From positions 1-37,583 of the forward strand of contig NZ_JADDUM010000206.1 of the NCBI RefSeq assembly GCF_015163715.1: 37,583 nucleotides of DNA, read 5' to 3'. Under the pieces are notes generated by a model, which searched no databases, was not told the origin of the DNA, and saw only the letters and a program-made list of their open reading frames with translations. The DNA comes from Pseudomonas cyclaminis. GTDB taxonomy: Bacteria > Pseudomonadota > Gammaproteobacteria > Pseudomonadales > Pseudomonadaceae. This document shows, in pieces, positions 17,423-25,064 of the stretch. The position numbers and the translations under genes are program-made. How positions within the stretch are numbered: the stretch's first letter is position 1; the number at the start of each line of letters is the position of its first letter.

Positions 17423-18535
17423 TCAAGGCGATAACAGATACCCCTCTCGATAGGCCTTTGCGCCTGCGACATGGGCAATCGTCATGCCCGCCGTCGCCAT
17501 TCGCCGCACGGAGCGAACATACACAAGCCCTTGATGCACACACGCGACCGGCGTTACGCGGTCAGTGATCGGATCAATGATTTCCGCCAGCGTTTGCCCC
17601 GCCTCCACGTAATCGCCCACCTGCGCGCAAAACACAATCAAGCCGCCCACCGGGCTTATCACCGGCTCTACCGCTGCCAGCGGCGTCGGTGGGTTGAGCA
17701 ATGGCGGCAGCGGTGGCGCATGGCCTTCGATGGCACCGCGCTGCATCAGGTAGTTGATCAACCCCTCACAGTCCTGACGCGCCAGCTCGTGGTCCACATC
17801 CGCAACACCGCGTAACTCCACGGTCACGGCAAACCCTGGCGCGGCAAAGCGCCCGGTAAAACGCGCCTGCATCTGTGCCCAGAACAACGTAAAACTCTCA
17901 TCGAACGACTGCCCGCCCGCCTCGCGTGCCAAAAAGCAGGCCCTGGCGCCCAAGTAGCGCGCCAAAGGCTCAACGTCGGACCAAAAATCCGGCGACAGAT
18001 ACAGGTGCTGCACGGCTTCAAAATCACAATGCAGATCCAGCACGATATCGGCGTCGCAAGCCAGCGTTTGCAGGAGCAAGCGCATGGATTGCAACGGCGT
18101 CGTCGGCACCTGGCTGGCCAACGTTTGCCGCAGGGTCGAGCGGATCAGTTGCAGATTGTTGGCCGGATCATCGGTCAGCAGGCCTTGCACCCGATCACCG
18201 ACCGCTTGGCTGACATCCAGGAAGCAGCGGTTGAAGTTCTCCCGGCTGTCGTTATCGAAGCGCCCCTGAGGCACATCCATCAGCACCTGCTCCAACCCCT
18301 GCGGATTGGCCACCGGCACCAGCACGACTGACCAACGCAACAACCCCGCCGCCTCCAGCCGCGCCAACTGCTGTTTCAAATGCCATAAGACCAGCATCCC
18401 TGGCAGTTCATCGGCATGCAGCGAGGCTTGGAGGTAGACCTTGCCCGCGGCATGGGCCGGACCGTAATGAAAGCTATGAATCTGCCGTGACGTACCCGGT
18501 ACAGCCGCCAGCAATTGATGCACACACGCCTGCAT
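17423..18535 (-). CDS. AotO-like succinylglutamate desuccinylase/aspartoacylase family zinc hydrolase
   Basis: 370 aa, M14-fold AspA/AstE family. Zinc ligands H40 and E43 (SLHADELPG) and H169 (DIVLDLHCDF), the substrate-binding N102-R103 (ENFNRCF), and the general base E240 (TVELRGV) are all present. A C-terminal all-beta domain (~285-370, PVGGLIVFCAQVGDYVEAGQTLAEI) is biotinyl/lipoyl-like, as in the AspA/AstE family. The family removes acyl groups from amino-acid nitrogen. Of the members I know, AotO, encoded between aotM and aotP in the P. aeruginosa arginine/ornithine operon, fits best in size and neighbours. Its substrate is not known. It is last in the five-gene operon, 9 bp after the second permease, with a strong AGGGGG before the ATG. 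The identity with AotO is recalled, not computed. Confidence 0.8.
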   Translation of the reverse strand: MQACVHQLLAAVPGTSRQIHSFHYGPAHAAGKVYLQASLHADELPGMLVLWHLKQQLARLEAAGLLRWSVVLVPVANPQGLEQVLMDVPQGRFDNDSRENFNRCFLDVSQAVGDRVQGLLTDDPANNLQLIRSTLRQTLASQVPTTPLQSMRLLLQTLACDADIVLDLHCDFEAVQHLYLSPDFWSDVEPLARYLGARACFLAREAGGQSFDESFTLFWAQMQARFTGRFAAPGFAVTVELRGVADVDHELARQDCEGLINYLMQRGAIEGHAPPLPPLLNPPTPLAAVEPVISPVGGLIVFCAQVGDYVEAGQTLAEIIDPITDRVTPVACVHQGLVYVRSVRRMATAGMTIAHVAGAKAYREGYLLSP

Positions 18536-18544
18536 ATCAGCCCC

Positions 18545-19255
18545 CTATCGGCCTGGATCAAGAAAACGCAACCAACGCCGCTCAGCCAGGCGAAACAGAC
18601 CGACCAACGCAAATGTGATGCACAGGTAGAGGGCTGCGGCGAGACCAAAGGATTGGAACGTCAGGAAAGTTGCGGCATTGGCATCCCGTGCCACTTTGAG
18701 GATGTCCGGCACCGTGGCCGTAAACGCCAACGTGGTGGAATGCAGCATGAAAATCACTTCATTGCTGTAATAGGGCAATGAGCGGCGCAAGGCCGAGGGC
18801 ATGATCAGGTGGACATACAACTTCCACCCATCGAACCCAAGGGACCGGGCAGCCTCGATTTCCCCACGCGGCATTGCCCGAATCGCGCCTGCCAGAATCT
18901 CTGTGGTGTAGGCCCCCGTATTCAGGGCGAACGCCAGCAGCGTGCAGTTAATCGCCTCACGGAAAAAGCCATCCAACAGGGGTTGCTCGCGCACGGCCGC
19001 AATGCTGTAGATCCCGGTGTAGAAGATAAGTAACTGGATATACAACGGTGTGCCGCGAAACAGGTAGGTGAAGCTTTGTACCGGCCAACGCAGCCAACGC
19101 CGGGACGATACCCTGGCGATGGACAGCGGCAATGCCAGCAGCAGGCCGAAACACAACGAGGCGCTGGTCAGCCATAAGGTCATGGCCAAGCCGGTCATTT
19201 GCTGACCGTCGGAGTAGATGAACGGCTGCCAGTAATCCTGGATCAACTCGATCAT
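18545..19255 (-). CDS. HisM/AotM-like ABC amino-acid permease
   Basis: 236 aa inner-membrane permease of the polar amino acid (HAAT) family with five or so transmembrane helices: MTLWLTSASLCFGLLLALPLS near the start, VQSFTYLFRGTPLYIQLLIFY, then the cytoplasmic EAA loop GEIEAARSLGFDGWKLYVHLIMP that docks on an ATPase, and a final helix ALYLCITFALVGLFRLAE. RGTPLYIQLLIFYTG is the permease signature. It overlaps the upstream permease by ATGA, implying translational coupling and a heterodimer. No ATP-binding subunit is encoded in this operon. Confidence 0.9.
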   Translation of the reverse strand: MIELIQDYWQPFIYSDGQQMTGLAMTLWLTSASLCFGLLLALPLSIARVSSRRWLRWPVQSFTYLFRGTPLYIQLLIFYTGIYSIAAVREQPLLDGFFREAINCTLLAFALNTGAYTTEILAGAIRAMPRGEIEAARSLGFDGWKLYVHLIMPSALRRSLPYYSNEVIFMLHSTTLAFTATVPDILKVARDANAATFLTFQSFGLAAALYLCITFALVGLFRLAERRWLRFLDPGR

Positions 19256-19989
19256 GGCGATGACTCCTGCACACCGTGGCCGTAGCGACGCGCCAACCCG
19301 CGCAGGACGAGGCTTGAAACACTGCTCAGTAGCAGATAAATCAATGCGGCCATCAGCAAGAAGGCCAGCAACTGCTGGCTGCTTTTGCCGGCGACCTGGG
19401 CCACCTTGACCAAGTCCGCCAGACCGATGATCGACACCAACGCAGTAGCCTTGAGCAAGACCATCCAGTTATTGCCGAGCCCCGGCAGGGCGAACCGCAT
19501 CATTTGCGGGAATATCACGTGCACAAAACCCTGGGTGGCGGTCATGCCCAGGGCCTTGGCGGCCTGGAACTGGCCACGCGGCACGGCCAGCAACGCGCCG
19601 CGAAAGGTTTCGGTGAAATAGGCGCCGTAGATGAACCCCAGCGTAAGCACGCCCGAACTGAATGGGTCGATTTCGATATAGGCCCAGCCCAGTGCCTGGG
19701 TCAGGCGGCTCAAGCCGGTCTGCACCCCATAGAAGATCAACAACATCAACAGCAGGTCTGGCACCCCGCGAACCAGCGTGGTGTAGAGCTGCGCGCAGAA
19801 CCGCCAGGTCCTGACCCTGGAGAGCTTGGCGCCTGCACCGAGCAATCCGAAGGCCAGCCCCAGCAGCAACGACAGCAGCGCCAGTTGCACCGTGATCCAG
19901 ACACCGCGCAGCAAAAGCGGCGCGAAACCGTCCAGGGTCGCGGTAAATTGCGTAAAAGTGGGTAGCATGCTGAGGCCCTCGCCGGTCAT
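19252..19989 (-). CDS. HisQ/AotQ-like ABC amino-acid permease
   Basis: 245 aa if the ATG at 19989 (overlapping the binding-protein stop as ATGA) is used. A second ATG at 19968 (MLPTFTQFTATLDGFAPLLL) has GCGAGGG at good distance and may be the real start, giving 238 aa. HAAT-family permease with TLVRGVPDLLLMLLIFYGVQ, and the EAA loop GQFQAAKALGMTATQGFVHVI at ~135-160. GLGNNWMVLLKATALVSIIGL is the conserved C-terminal part of HisQ-type permeases. Pairs with the next permease. Imports a polar or basic amino acid or a derivative; substrate not proven. Confidence 0.9.
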   Translation of the reverse strand: MTGEGLSMLPTFTQFTATLDGFAPLLLRGVWITVQLALLSLLLGLAFGLLGAGAKLSRVRTWRFCAQLYTTLVRGVPDLLLMLLIFYGVQTGLSRLTQALGWAYIEIDPFSSGVLTLGFIYGAYFTETFRGALLAVPRGQFQAAKALGMTATQGFVHVIFPQMMRFALPGLGNNWMVLLKATALVSIIGLADLVKVAQVAGKSSQQLLAFLLMAALIYLLLSSVSSLVLRGLARRYGHGVQESSP

Positions 19990-20744
19990 TGACCGCTGAA
20001 CATGCTCACGCCTGGGAAGTACTGCTCTTGCAGCCGAGCATAGGTGCCGTCCGCGTGCAGAGCGGCCAGCCCTTTATCGAGCAGGGCTTTCAATGCCTGA
20101 TTGCCCTTGGCAAGGCCGATTGCGCTTTTGGAAGGCATCAGTTCGCTTTCAATCACGTTGCCCATCACGAACCCCGCGCCCTGGGGTGTGCGCAAAAACC
20201 CGCTCTTTGCCTGCTGGACATCCTGCAGTGAAGCGCGCAGACGGCCCGCCACCAGGTCGGCGTATACCTGCTCCTGATCGGCATAGGCCACGATCCTCAT
20301 GCCCTGCGGCGCGAGTACTTGCCGGGCGTAGGCTTCCTGGGTACTGCCCTGCAAATAGCCGACGGCCGTGCCCTGGGCCAATTCCGTGCCGGGGCGAAAC
20401 ACCATGGCGGTTGGGCTGGAGAAGACCTCCGAGGAGAAATCGATGACTTTCTGCCGCGCATCCGTGACCGTCATTGAGGCGAAGATCGCGTCGATCTTAC
20501 CGGCGTTCAAACTTGGGATCATTCCATCAAAGTCGCTCTCTACCCATTGGCAGCGAACGTTCAAGTGTGCGCAGATGGCATTGCCGATATCAACTTCGAA
20601 ACCGGTCAAAGTGCCTGTCCCGTCCTTGTAGGCAAACGGAGCATAGTTGGGATCGACACCAAAACGGATAACCGCATACTCTTTGGCCAAGAGGGAGGTG
20701 TTTATAAAGAACGTGGCGAATAACATCAGGATTATTTTTTTCAT
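19986..20744 (-). CDS. Periplasmic amino-acid-binding protein of the AotJ/HisJ/ArgT family
   Basis: 252 aa with a signal peptide (MKKIILMLFATFFINTSLLA). Type II periplasmic binding fold. The ligand residues of HisJ/LAO seem conserved: D31 in GVDPNYAPF, S90 in IFASMTVTDARQ, R97 (the alpha-carboxylate ligand), and D175 in ASLQD (the alpha-amino ligand). Their presence suggests the ligand is an alpha-amino acid, most likely basic, or a close derivative. The ATG at 20744 has GAGGA upstream. It starts 38 bp after the flavoenzyme gene and overlaps the permease start by 4 bp, so it belongs to the same operon. Confidence 0.88.
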   Translation of the reverse strand: MKKIILMLFATFFINTSLLAKEYAVIRFGVDPNYAPFAYKDGTGTLTGFEVDIGNAICAHLNVRCQWVESDFDGMIPSLNAGKIDAIFASMTVTDARQKVIDFSSEVFSSPTAMVFRPGTELAQGTAVGYLQGSTQEAYARQVLAPQGMRIVAYADQEQVYADLVAGRLRASLQDVQQAKSGFLRTPQGAGFVMGNVIESELMPSKSAIGLAKGNQALKALLDKGLAALHADGTYARLQEQYFPGVSMFSGQ

Positions 20745-20782
20745 TATTGTATTCCTCGTTATTGATGAAACAGCGGGACGGA

Positions 20783-22837
20783 CTAAACCTCGATATGGGG
20801 AATCTCTCGACGTACATGTAAAGAATCAGCAGGCGCATCAAACTCTCGGGCGATTCGATGCCCCGAATACACGGCTGCGGCAATCGTGCCGGGGGCCACG
20901 CAGTCTCCTATCAACGTCACCGTATTGATGCCAGCCGCGTGCAGTTGCTCAGGCGCGCTATTCAGCACGTGGTACAGCGCCTGCTCGGGTTCTCGGGAAG
21001 TCACCACCAGCAGGGACGCGGCGGCGATAAAGCGCGTCCGCCCGGTGTAGACACACCCGGCGAGCACACCTTCCGGCATGCACCTGACCAGCGTGTGGGA
21101 CGCAATGATGGTGACATTCAACTCCAGCAGCCGGCGCTGGATACGGTGTTGCTCAAGGGTGTTATGGGTCCAGGTCGCCACATCCGCCGCCGGGGTGACA
21201 AATATCACCTCCACGCCGCGCGCCACCAACTGCTCGGCCAACACGCTGCCCATGTAATAGTGATCGTCGTCGAACAGCAGCACCGGAGAAGGCGGCAGCA
21301 CGCCCGCCATCAGATCGTCCGGCGTCAGCACGGGCAGGCACTCCAGGCCCGGCAACGTGCAGCGCAGGGCGCGTCCCACGCCGTCACGTCGCCAGTGAGA
21401 ACCAGTGGCGATGAACACATGTTCGGCCGCAAAATCCAGAACGTCCTGGGCCTGCAAGGGGCTCTCCCGATAGATCTCGACCGACGCCAGACGACTCAAG
21501 GCATCCAGTCGATAGTCGATGACCCGCGACCAGCTCGCCAACCCGGGAAGACGGGACTCCAGCGCCACGCGCCCACCCAGCGTGCGCAGGCTATCGACCA
21601 GCGCCACCTCCATCCCCCGCCCACCCAGTATCCGTGCGCACTCAAGGCCCGCAGGCCCGGCACCGACCACCAATGCGCGCCCAGGATGACGTACACGATT
21701 GACCGACTCCGGGTGCCAGCCGCGCCGCCACTCTTCGCCCATGGTCGGGTTCTGTGTGCAACGCAAAGGCGTGCTGGTGTGGTCGCCACTGACACACACA
21801 TTGCAGCCAATGCACTCACGGATCTCCTCAGCGCGCCCCTCTTCAATCTTCTTCGGCAGGAAAGGATCGGCAATCGACGGGCGGGCCGCGCCGATCAAGT
21901 CCAGGACGCCACGACGAACCAGGGAAACCATCGTATCCGGCGAGGTGAAGCGTCCTACGCCCACCACGGGCTTGCGGGTCAACGCCTTGAGCCCCAACAG
22001 AAAGGCCTCTTGATAACCTTCCGGGGCAAAGCGCGAGGTCACGCTGTCGTTGGACCAGTCGGCCACATTGACGTCCCACAAGTCCGGCAGGTCCGCCAGC
22101 ATCGAGAAAATTTCAGCGCCCTCCCCCTCACGGCTCAAGCCGCCGGCCGTCTGCTCATCCACCGCCAGGCGAACGGCCACGGCACACCGGTCACCTACCG
22201 CATCGCGGGTGTCCTCAATCAATTCGCGCAACAGGCGCACGCGGTTTTCCAGCACACCGCCGTACTCATCCGTGCGGCGGTTGTTGCGCGGCGTAAGAAA
22301 ATGAAACGGCAGGCCCAGGTCATGCCCCGCGTAGACATAGATGATGTCAAACCCCGCCGTCCGCGCCCGCAGCGCGGCGGCGCGGTGCATGGCACGCAAT
22401 GCCTGGATATCGACGCGACTCATCGCCCGGGCTTGCACCGGGTCATAACCGCGCACCGGCGTATTGGAGGGCGCCCAGGGAATCTCACGACTGTAGCGGT
22501 TAGGCGCGGAGTAACCATTGAACGCCAGCTCTACGCCGGCCAGAGAACCGTGCTCGTGGACGGCCTCACACATGCGCGCCAGCGCCGGAATGTCGCGTTC
22601 ATCCCATAAACGCGCCTCGATGTAAGGAGAGAACTCGCTCACCGGGCTGATCTCACACTCCTCGGTGCAGACCACGCCCCACCCGCCTTCGGCTTTTATG
22701 CCACGCATGCGCGCCATGGCCGAAGGGTGCACATGCCCCATGCCATTACAGTGGGGAACTTGATAAAAACGATTGCGGGTAAGCACCGGCCCTATTTGTA
22801 CCGGTTCAAACAGAATGTCATAGCGAGGATCGCGCAC
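20783..22837 (-). CDS. Trimethylamine-dehydrogenase-family amine dehydrogenase (FMN, 4Fe-4S, ADP-binding)
   Basis: 684 aa from GTG 22837 (GGGAG upstream; aligns with the TMADH start). Old-yellow-enzyme TIM barrel (~1-335) then FAD/NAD-like domains (~385-684). C30 in YQVPHCNG matches the Cys that holds 6-S-cysteinyl FMN. Catalytic Y169, H172 and D264 match TMADH Tyr169, His172 and Asp267. C342, C345, C348 and C360 bind the 4Fe-4S cluster (CIGCNVC). VVGAGPAG at 390-397 binds ADP. Of the trimethylamine cage Tyr60/Trp264/Trp355, only the middle Trp (W261) remains; E60 and D352 replace the others. I recall Gln and Asp there in histamine dehydrogenase, so a cationic primary amine is a better guess than trimethylamine. 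It probably oxidises an amine to an aldehyde plus ammonia or a shorter amine, passing electrons to ETF or cytochrome. First gene of the operon. Substrate unknown. Confidence 0.85.
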   Translation of the reverse strand: MRDPRYDILFEPVQIGPVLTRNRFYQVPHCNGMGHVHPSAMARMRGIKAEGGWGVVCTEECEISPVSEFSPYIEARLWDERDIPALARMCEAVHEHGSLAGVELAFNGYSAPNRYSREIPWAPSNTPVRGYDPVQARAMSRVDIQALRAMHRAAALRARTAGFDIIYVYAGHDLGLPFHFLTPRNNRRTDEYGGVLENRVRLLRELIEDTRDAVGDRCAVAVRLAVDEQTAGGLSREGEGAEIFSMLADLPDLWDVNVADWSNDSVTSRFAPEGYQEAFLLGLKALTRKPVVGVGRFTSPDTMVSLVRRGVLDLIGAARPSIADPFLPKKIEEGRAEEIRECIGCNVCVSGDHTSTPLRCTQNPTMGEEWRRGWHPESVNRVRHPGRALVVGAGPAGLECARILGGRGMEVALVDSLRTLGGRVALESRLPGLASWSRVIDYRLDALSRLASVEIYRESPLQAQDVLDFAAEHVFIATGSHWRRDGVGRALRCTLPGLECLPVLTPDDLMAGVLPPSPVLLFDDDHYYMGSVLAEQLVARGVEVIFVTPAADVATWTHNTLEQHRIQRRLLELNVTIIASHTLVRCMPEGVLAGCVYTGRTRFIAAASLLVVTSREPEQALYHVLNSAPEQLHAAGINTVTLIGDCVAPGTIAAAVYSGHRIAREFDAPADSLHVRREIPHIEV

Positions 22838-22890
22838 AGGGCTACTCCCGAACAGATAAGTTCGTTAATGACGGCGTGATAAGAAACTCG

Positions 22891-22917
22891 ATACTAACTA
22901 ATGGGGAGGTTTAACAA
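22891..22917 (-). promoter_or_regulatory. Possible promoter of the amine-dehydrogenase operon
   Basis: TTGTTA (22912-22917) and TAGTAT (22891-22896) are 15 bp apart, shorter than ideal, about 55 bp before the GTG. The 22838-23064 gap is visibly AT-rich compared with its surroundings and holds no credible gene. The promoter call is weak. Confidence 0.25.
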
Positions 22918-23064
22918 AGGTGAAGCCTGGGATGCTTGGTTGTATTTTTATTATTGATGTATTCATAGCGCCCTCTCTGCATAAACAAAATTTGCTATCT
23001 TTCAAACAAAATGTCCATGCACGACAGAGCACAATCAGAAACGCCCTACAAAATAGTTTGGATT

Positions 23065-23391
23065 CTATTTTTCAGGCATCGGCATCGGAAATGGCATCAC
23101 ATTGCTGGTGCCCCGTGCTTCGCTGATCTTCGGCGTACCCATGCGCTCGACTTCATCGATGCGCACAATCGAATGCATCGGCACAAAGCTGCGCACCACG
23201 CCTTCAAATTGCGCCTTGAGCTTCTCCTCGCCCGGGTCGACGACCAATTGGGTACGCTCGCCAAAGACGAACTCTTCCACTTCCAGGAAACCCCACAGAT
23301 CACTTTGATAGATCTGCTTGGCGTACATTTCGAACACCTGGCCCTGGTTGAGGAAAATCACCTTGTAGATTGGAGCTTCACGTTTGGTCAT
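23065..23391 (-). CDS. DUF1820 family protein
   Basis: 108 aa from the ATG at 23391 (MTKREAPIYKVIFLNQGQVFEMYAK). An ATG six codons upstream (23409) is possible but has no Shine-Dalgarno. The sequence is typical of DUF1820: a small cytoplasmic protein with a FHIPQ-like beta fold (YKVIFLNQGQVFEMYA, WGFLEVEEFVFGE, FVPMHSIVRIDEVERMG). No signal peptide or membrane helix. It is conserved next to miaB in pseudomonads, divergently transcribed. The role is unknown. Confidence 0.85.
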   Translation of the reverse strand: MTKREAPIYKVIFLNQGQVFEMYAKQIYQSDLWGFLEVEEFVFGERTQLVVDPGEEKLKAQFEGVVRSFVPMHSIVRIDEVERMGTPKISEARGTSNVMPFPMPMPEK

Positions 23392-23432
23392 GGTGGGCGA
23401 GCAACACATCGGGGATATAAAAGAGGGCGCGA

Positions 23433-23441
23433 ACTATAGCA
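23433..23441 (-). promoter_or_regulatory. Extended -10 promoter for DUF1820
   Basis: Minus strand reads TGCTATAGT, an extended -10 site, about 45 bp before the ATG at 23391. No -35 at standard spacing. Confidence 0.4.
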
Positions 23442-23484
23442 TGGCACCCGATGTACAACGCTAGGAACCAATGGGCATGCCCCC

Positions 23485-23490
23485 TATAAT
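23485..23490 (+). promoter_or_regulatory. Consensus -10 element for miaB
   Basis: A perfect TATAAT 31 bp before the miaB ATG. The upstream TAGGAA at 23462-23467 is a poor -35, so the promoter may rely on an activator. Confidence 0.45.
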
Positions 23491-23521
23491 GCGCGGTCTT
23501 TACCACCAGTTGACGATTCCC

Positions 23522-24850
23522 ATGGCCAAGAAGCTTTACATCGAAACCCACGGTTGCCAGATGAACGAGTACGACAGCTCGCGCATGGTCGATCTGCTGG
23601 GCGAACACCAGGCCCTGGAAGTCACCGCCCGCGCCGAAGATGCCGACGTAATCCTGCTCAATACCTGCTCGATCCGCGAACGGGCCCAGGACCGTGTGTA
23701 CTCGCAGCTGGGCCGCTGGCGTGAATTGAAACTGGCCAACCCGGACATGGTCATCGCCGTCGGCGGTTGCGTGGCCAGCCAGGAAGGCGCCGCGATTCGC
23801 GACCGCGCCCCCTATGTCGATGTGGTCTTCGGCCCGCAAACCCTGCACCGCTTGCCGGAAATGATCGACGCTGCCCGTGCCACCAAGTTGCCTCAGGTAG
23901 ACGTCTCCTTCCCGGAAATTGAAAAATTCGACCACCTTCCCGAGCCGCGTATCGACGGCCCAAGCGCCTACGTGTCGGTGATGGAAGGCTGCAGCAAGTA
24001 CTGCACCTTCTGCGTGGTGCCCTACACCCGCGGTGAAGAAGTCAGCCGGCCATTCGACGACGTGCTGGCAGAAATCATCCACCTGGCCGAGAACGGCGTG
24101 CGCGAAGTGACCCTGCTGGGCCAGAACGTCAACGGCTATCGCGGCCTGACCGACGACGGCCGCCTCGCGGACCTGGCGGAATTGATCCGCGTGGTGGCGG
24201 CTGTGGACGGTATCGAGCGCATCCGCTACACCACCTCGCACCCGCTGGAATTCTCCGACAGCCTGATCCAGGCCCACGCCGACGTGCCGGAACTGGTCAA
24301 GCACCTGCACTTGCCGGTGCAATCGGGCTCGGACCGCATCCTGTCGGCCATGAAGCGCAACCACACCGCCCTGGAATACAAATCCAAACTGCGCAAATTG
24401 CGCGCAGCGGTCCCGGGCATCTGCATCAGCTCGGACTTTATCGTGGGTTTCCCCGGCGAGACCGAAAAAGACTTCCAGCAGACCATGAAGCTGATTGAAG
24501 ACGTCGGCTTCGACTTCTCCTACTCGTTCGTCTACAGCCAGCGCCCCGGCACACCGGCCGCTGACCTGGTGGACGAAACCCCGGAAGCGCTGAAAAAAGA
24601 ACGCTTGAACGCGCTGCAGCACCGCCTGAATCAGCAGGGTTTCGAGATCAGCCGACAAATGGTCGGCTCGACCCAGCGGATTCTGGTCACCGACTATTCG
24701 AAGAAAGACCCGGGCGAGCTGCAAGGCCGTACCGAGAACAACCGAATCGTCAACTTCCGTTGCGACAATCCGACCCTGATCGGCCAGTTTGCCGATGTGC
24801 ACATCGATGCGGCGCAACCGCACTCGTTGCGGGGTTCGTTGATCCAATAA
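23522..24850 (+). CDS. miaB: tRNA-2-methylthio-N6-dimethylallyladenosine synthase MiaB
   Basis: 442 aa radical SAM methylthiotransferase that adds a methylthio group to i6A37 in tRNAs reading UNN codons. Start ATG 23522 gives [19 protein letters not shown], the standard N-terminus; the open frame further left is not homologous. C12, C49 and C83 (THGCQMN, NTCSIRE, GGCVAS) bind the auxiliary 4Fe-4S cluster. C157, C161 and C164 ([11 protein letters not shown]) bind the radical SAM cluster. A C-terminal TRAM domain (~375-438, [25 protein letters not shown]) binds tRNA. Intact frame. It begins a run of genes (miaB-phoH-ybeY-corC-lnt) shared with E. coli; a REPIN separates it from phoH. Confidence 0.97.
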   Translation: MAKKLYIETHGCQMNEYDSSRMVDLLGEHQALEVTARAEDADVILLNTCSIRERAQDRVYSQLGRWRELKLANPDMVIAVGGCVASQEGAAIRDRAPYVDVVFGPQTLHRLPEMIDAARATKLPQVDVSFPEIEKFDHLPEPRIDGPSAYVSVMEGCSKYCTFCVVPYTRGEEVSRPFDDVLAEIIHLAENGVREVTLLGQNVNGYRGLTDDGRLADLAELIRVVAAVDGIERIRYTTSHPLEFSDSLIQAHADVPELVKHLHLPVQSGSDRILSAMKRNHTALEYKSKLRKLRAAVPGICISSDFIVGFPGETEKDFQQTMKLIEDVGFDFSYSFVYSQRPGTPAADLVDETPEALKKERLNALQHRLNQQGFEISRQMVGSTQRILVTDYSKKDPGELQGRTENNRIVNFRCDNPTLIGQFADVHIDAAQPHSLRGSLIQ

Positions 24851-24871
24851 TGTTCAGATCACCACTGCTCA

Positions 24872-24965
24872 CAATGTGGAAGGGGGCTTGCCCCCGATGG
24901 CGGTGTGCCAGCCAGTACCTGCGGCGACTGCCCCCCCCTATCGGGGGCAAGCCCTCCCACATTGG
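24872..24965. repeat. REPIN (two inverted REP units) between miaB and phoH
   Basis: Left unit CAATGTGGAAGGGGGCTTG followed by CCCCCGAT; right unit ATCGGGGGCAAG followed by CCCTCCCACATTG, in inverse order, about 40 bp apart. This is the classic REPIN doublet, which folds into one long hairpin. The centre (GGCGGTGTGCCAGCC...) differs from other repeats in the window. REPINs move by a RAYT transposase, which is not present here. Confidence 0.85.
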
Positions 24966-25064
24966 AATTACGCCGCACTCGGGTTAGATAAGTGCTTTCG
25001 TACCCGCGACTCTGGCGTTATTCTCTCTTTCACCTCAATTGCCAAAGGGCGGCTAAAAGCGACC

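Noticed and set aside
20783..22837. Dimethylglycine demethylase DgcA or 2,4-dienoyl-CoA reductase as the flavoenzyme identity
   Set aside because: The PHC flavin-linking Cys, the YVYAGH motif and the WSND motif follow TMADH much more closely than what I recall of DgcA; FadH lacks the catalytic Tyr/His arrangement seen here.
22838..23064. Small gene (open frame 22920-23126) in the AT-rich gap before the amine operon
   Set aside because: No Shine-Dalgarno, no protein-like composition, and it runs antisense into DUF1820.
24872..24965. CRISPR-like or attachment-site repeat
   Set aside because: The repeats are inverted pairs of the REP type, not direct repeats with spacers. No cas genes, integrase or tRNA is nearby.
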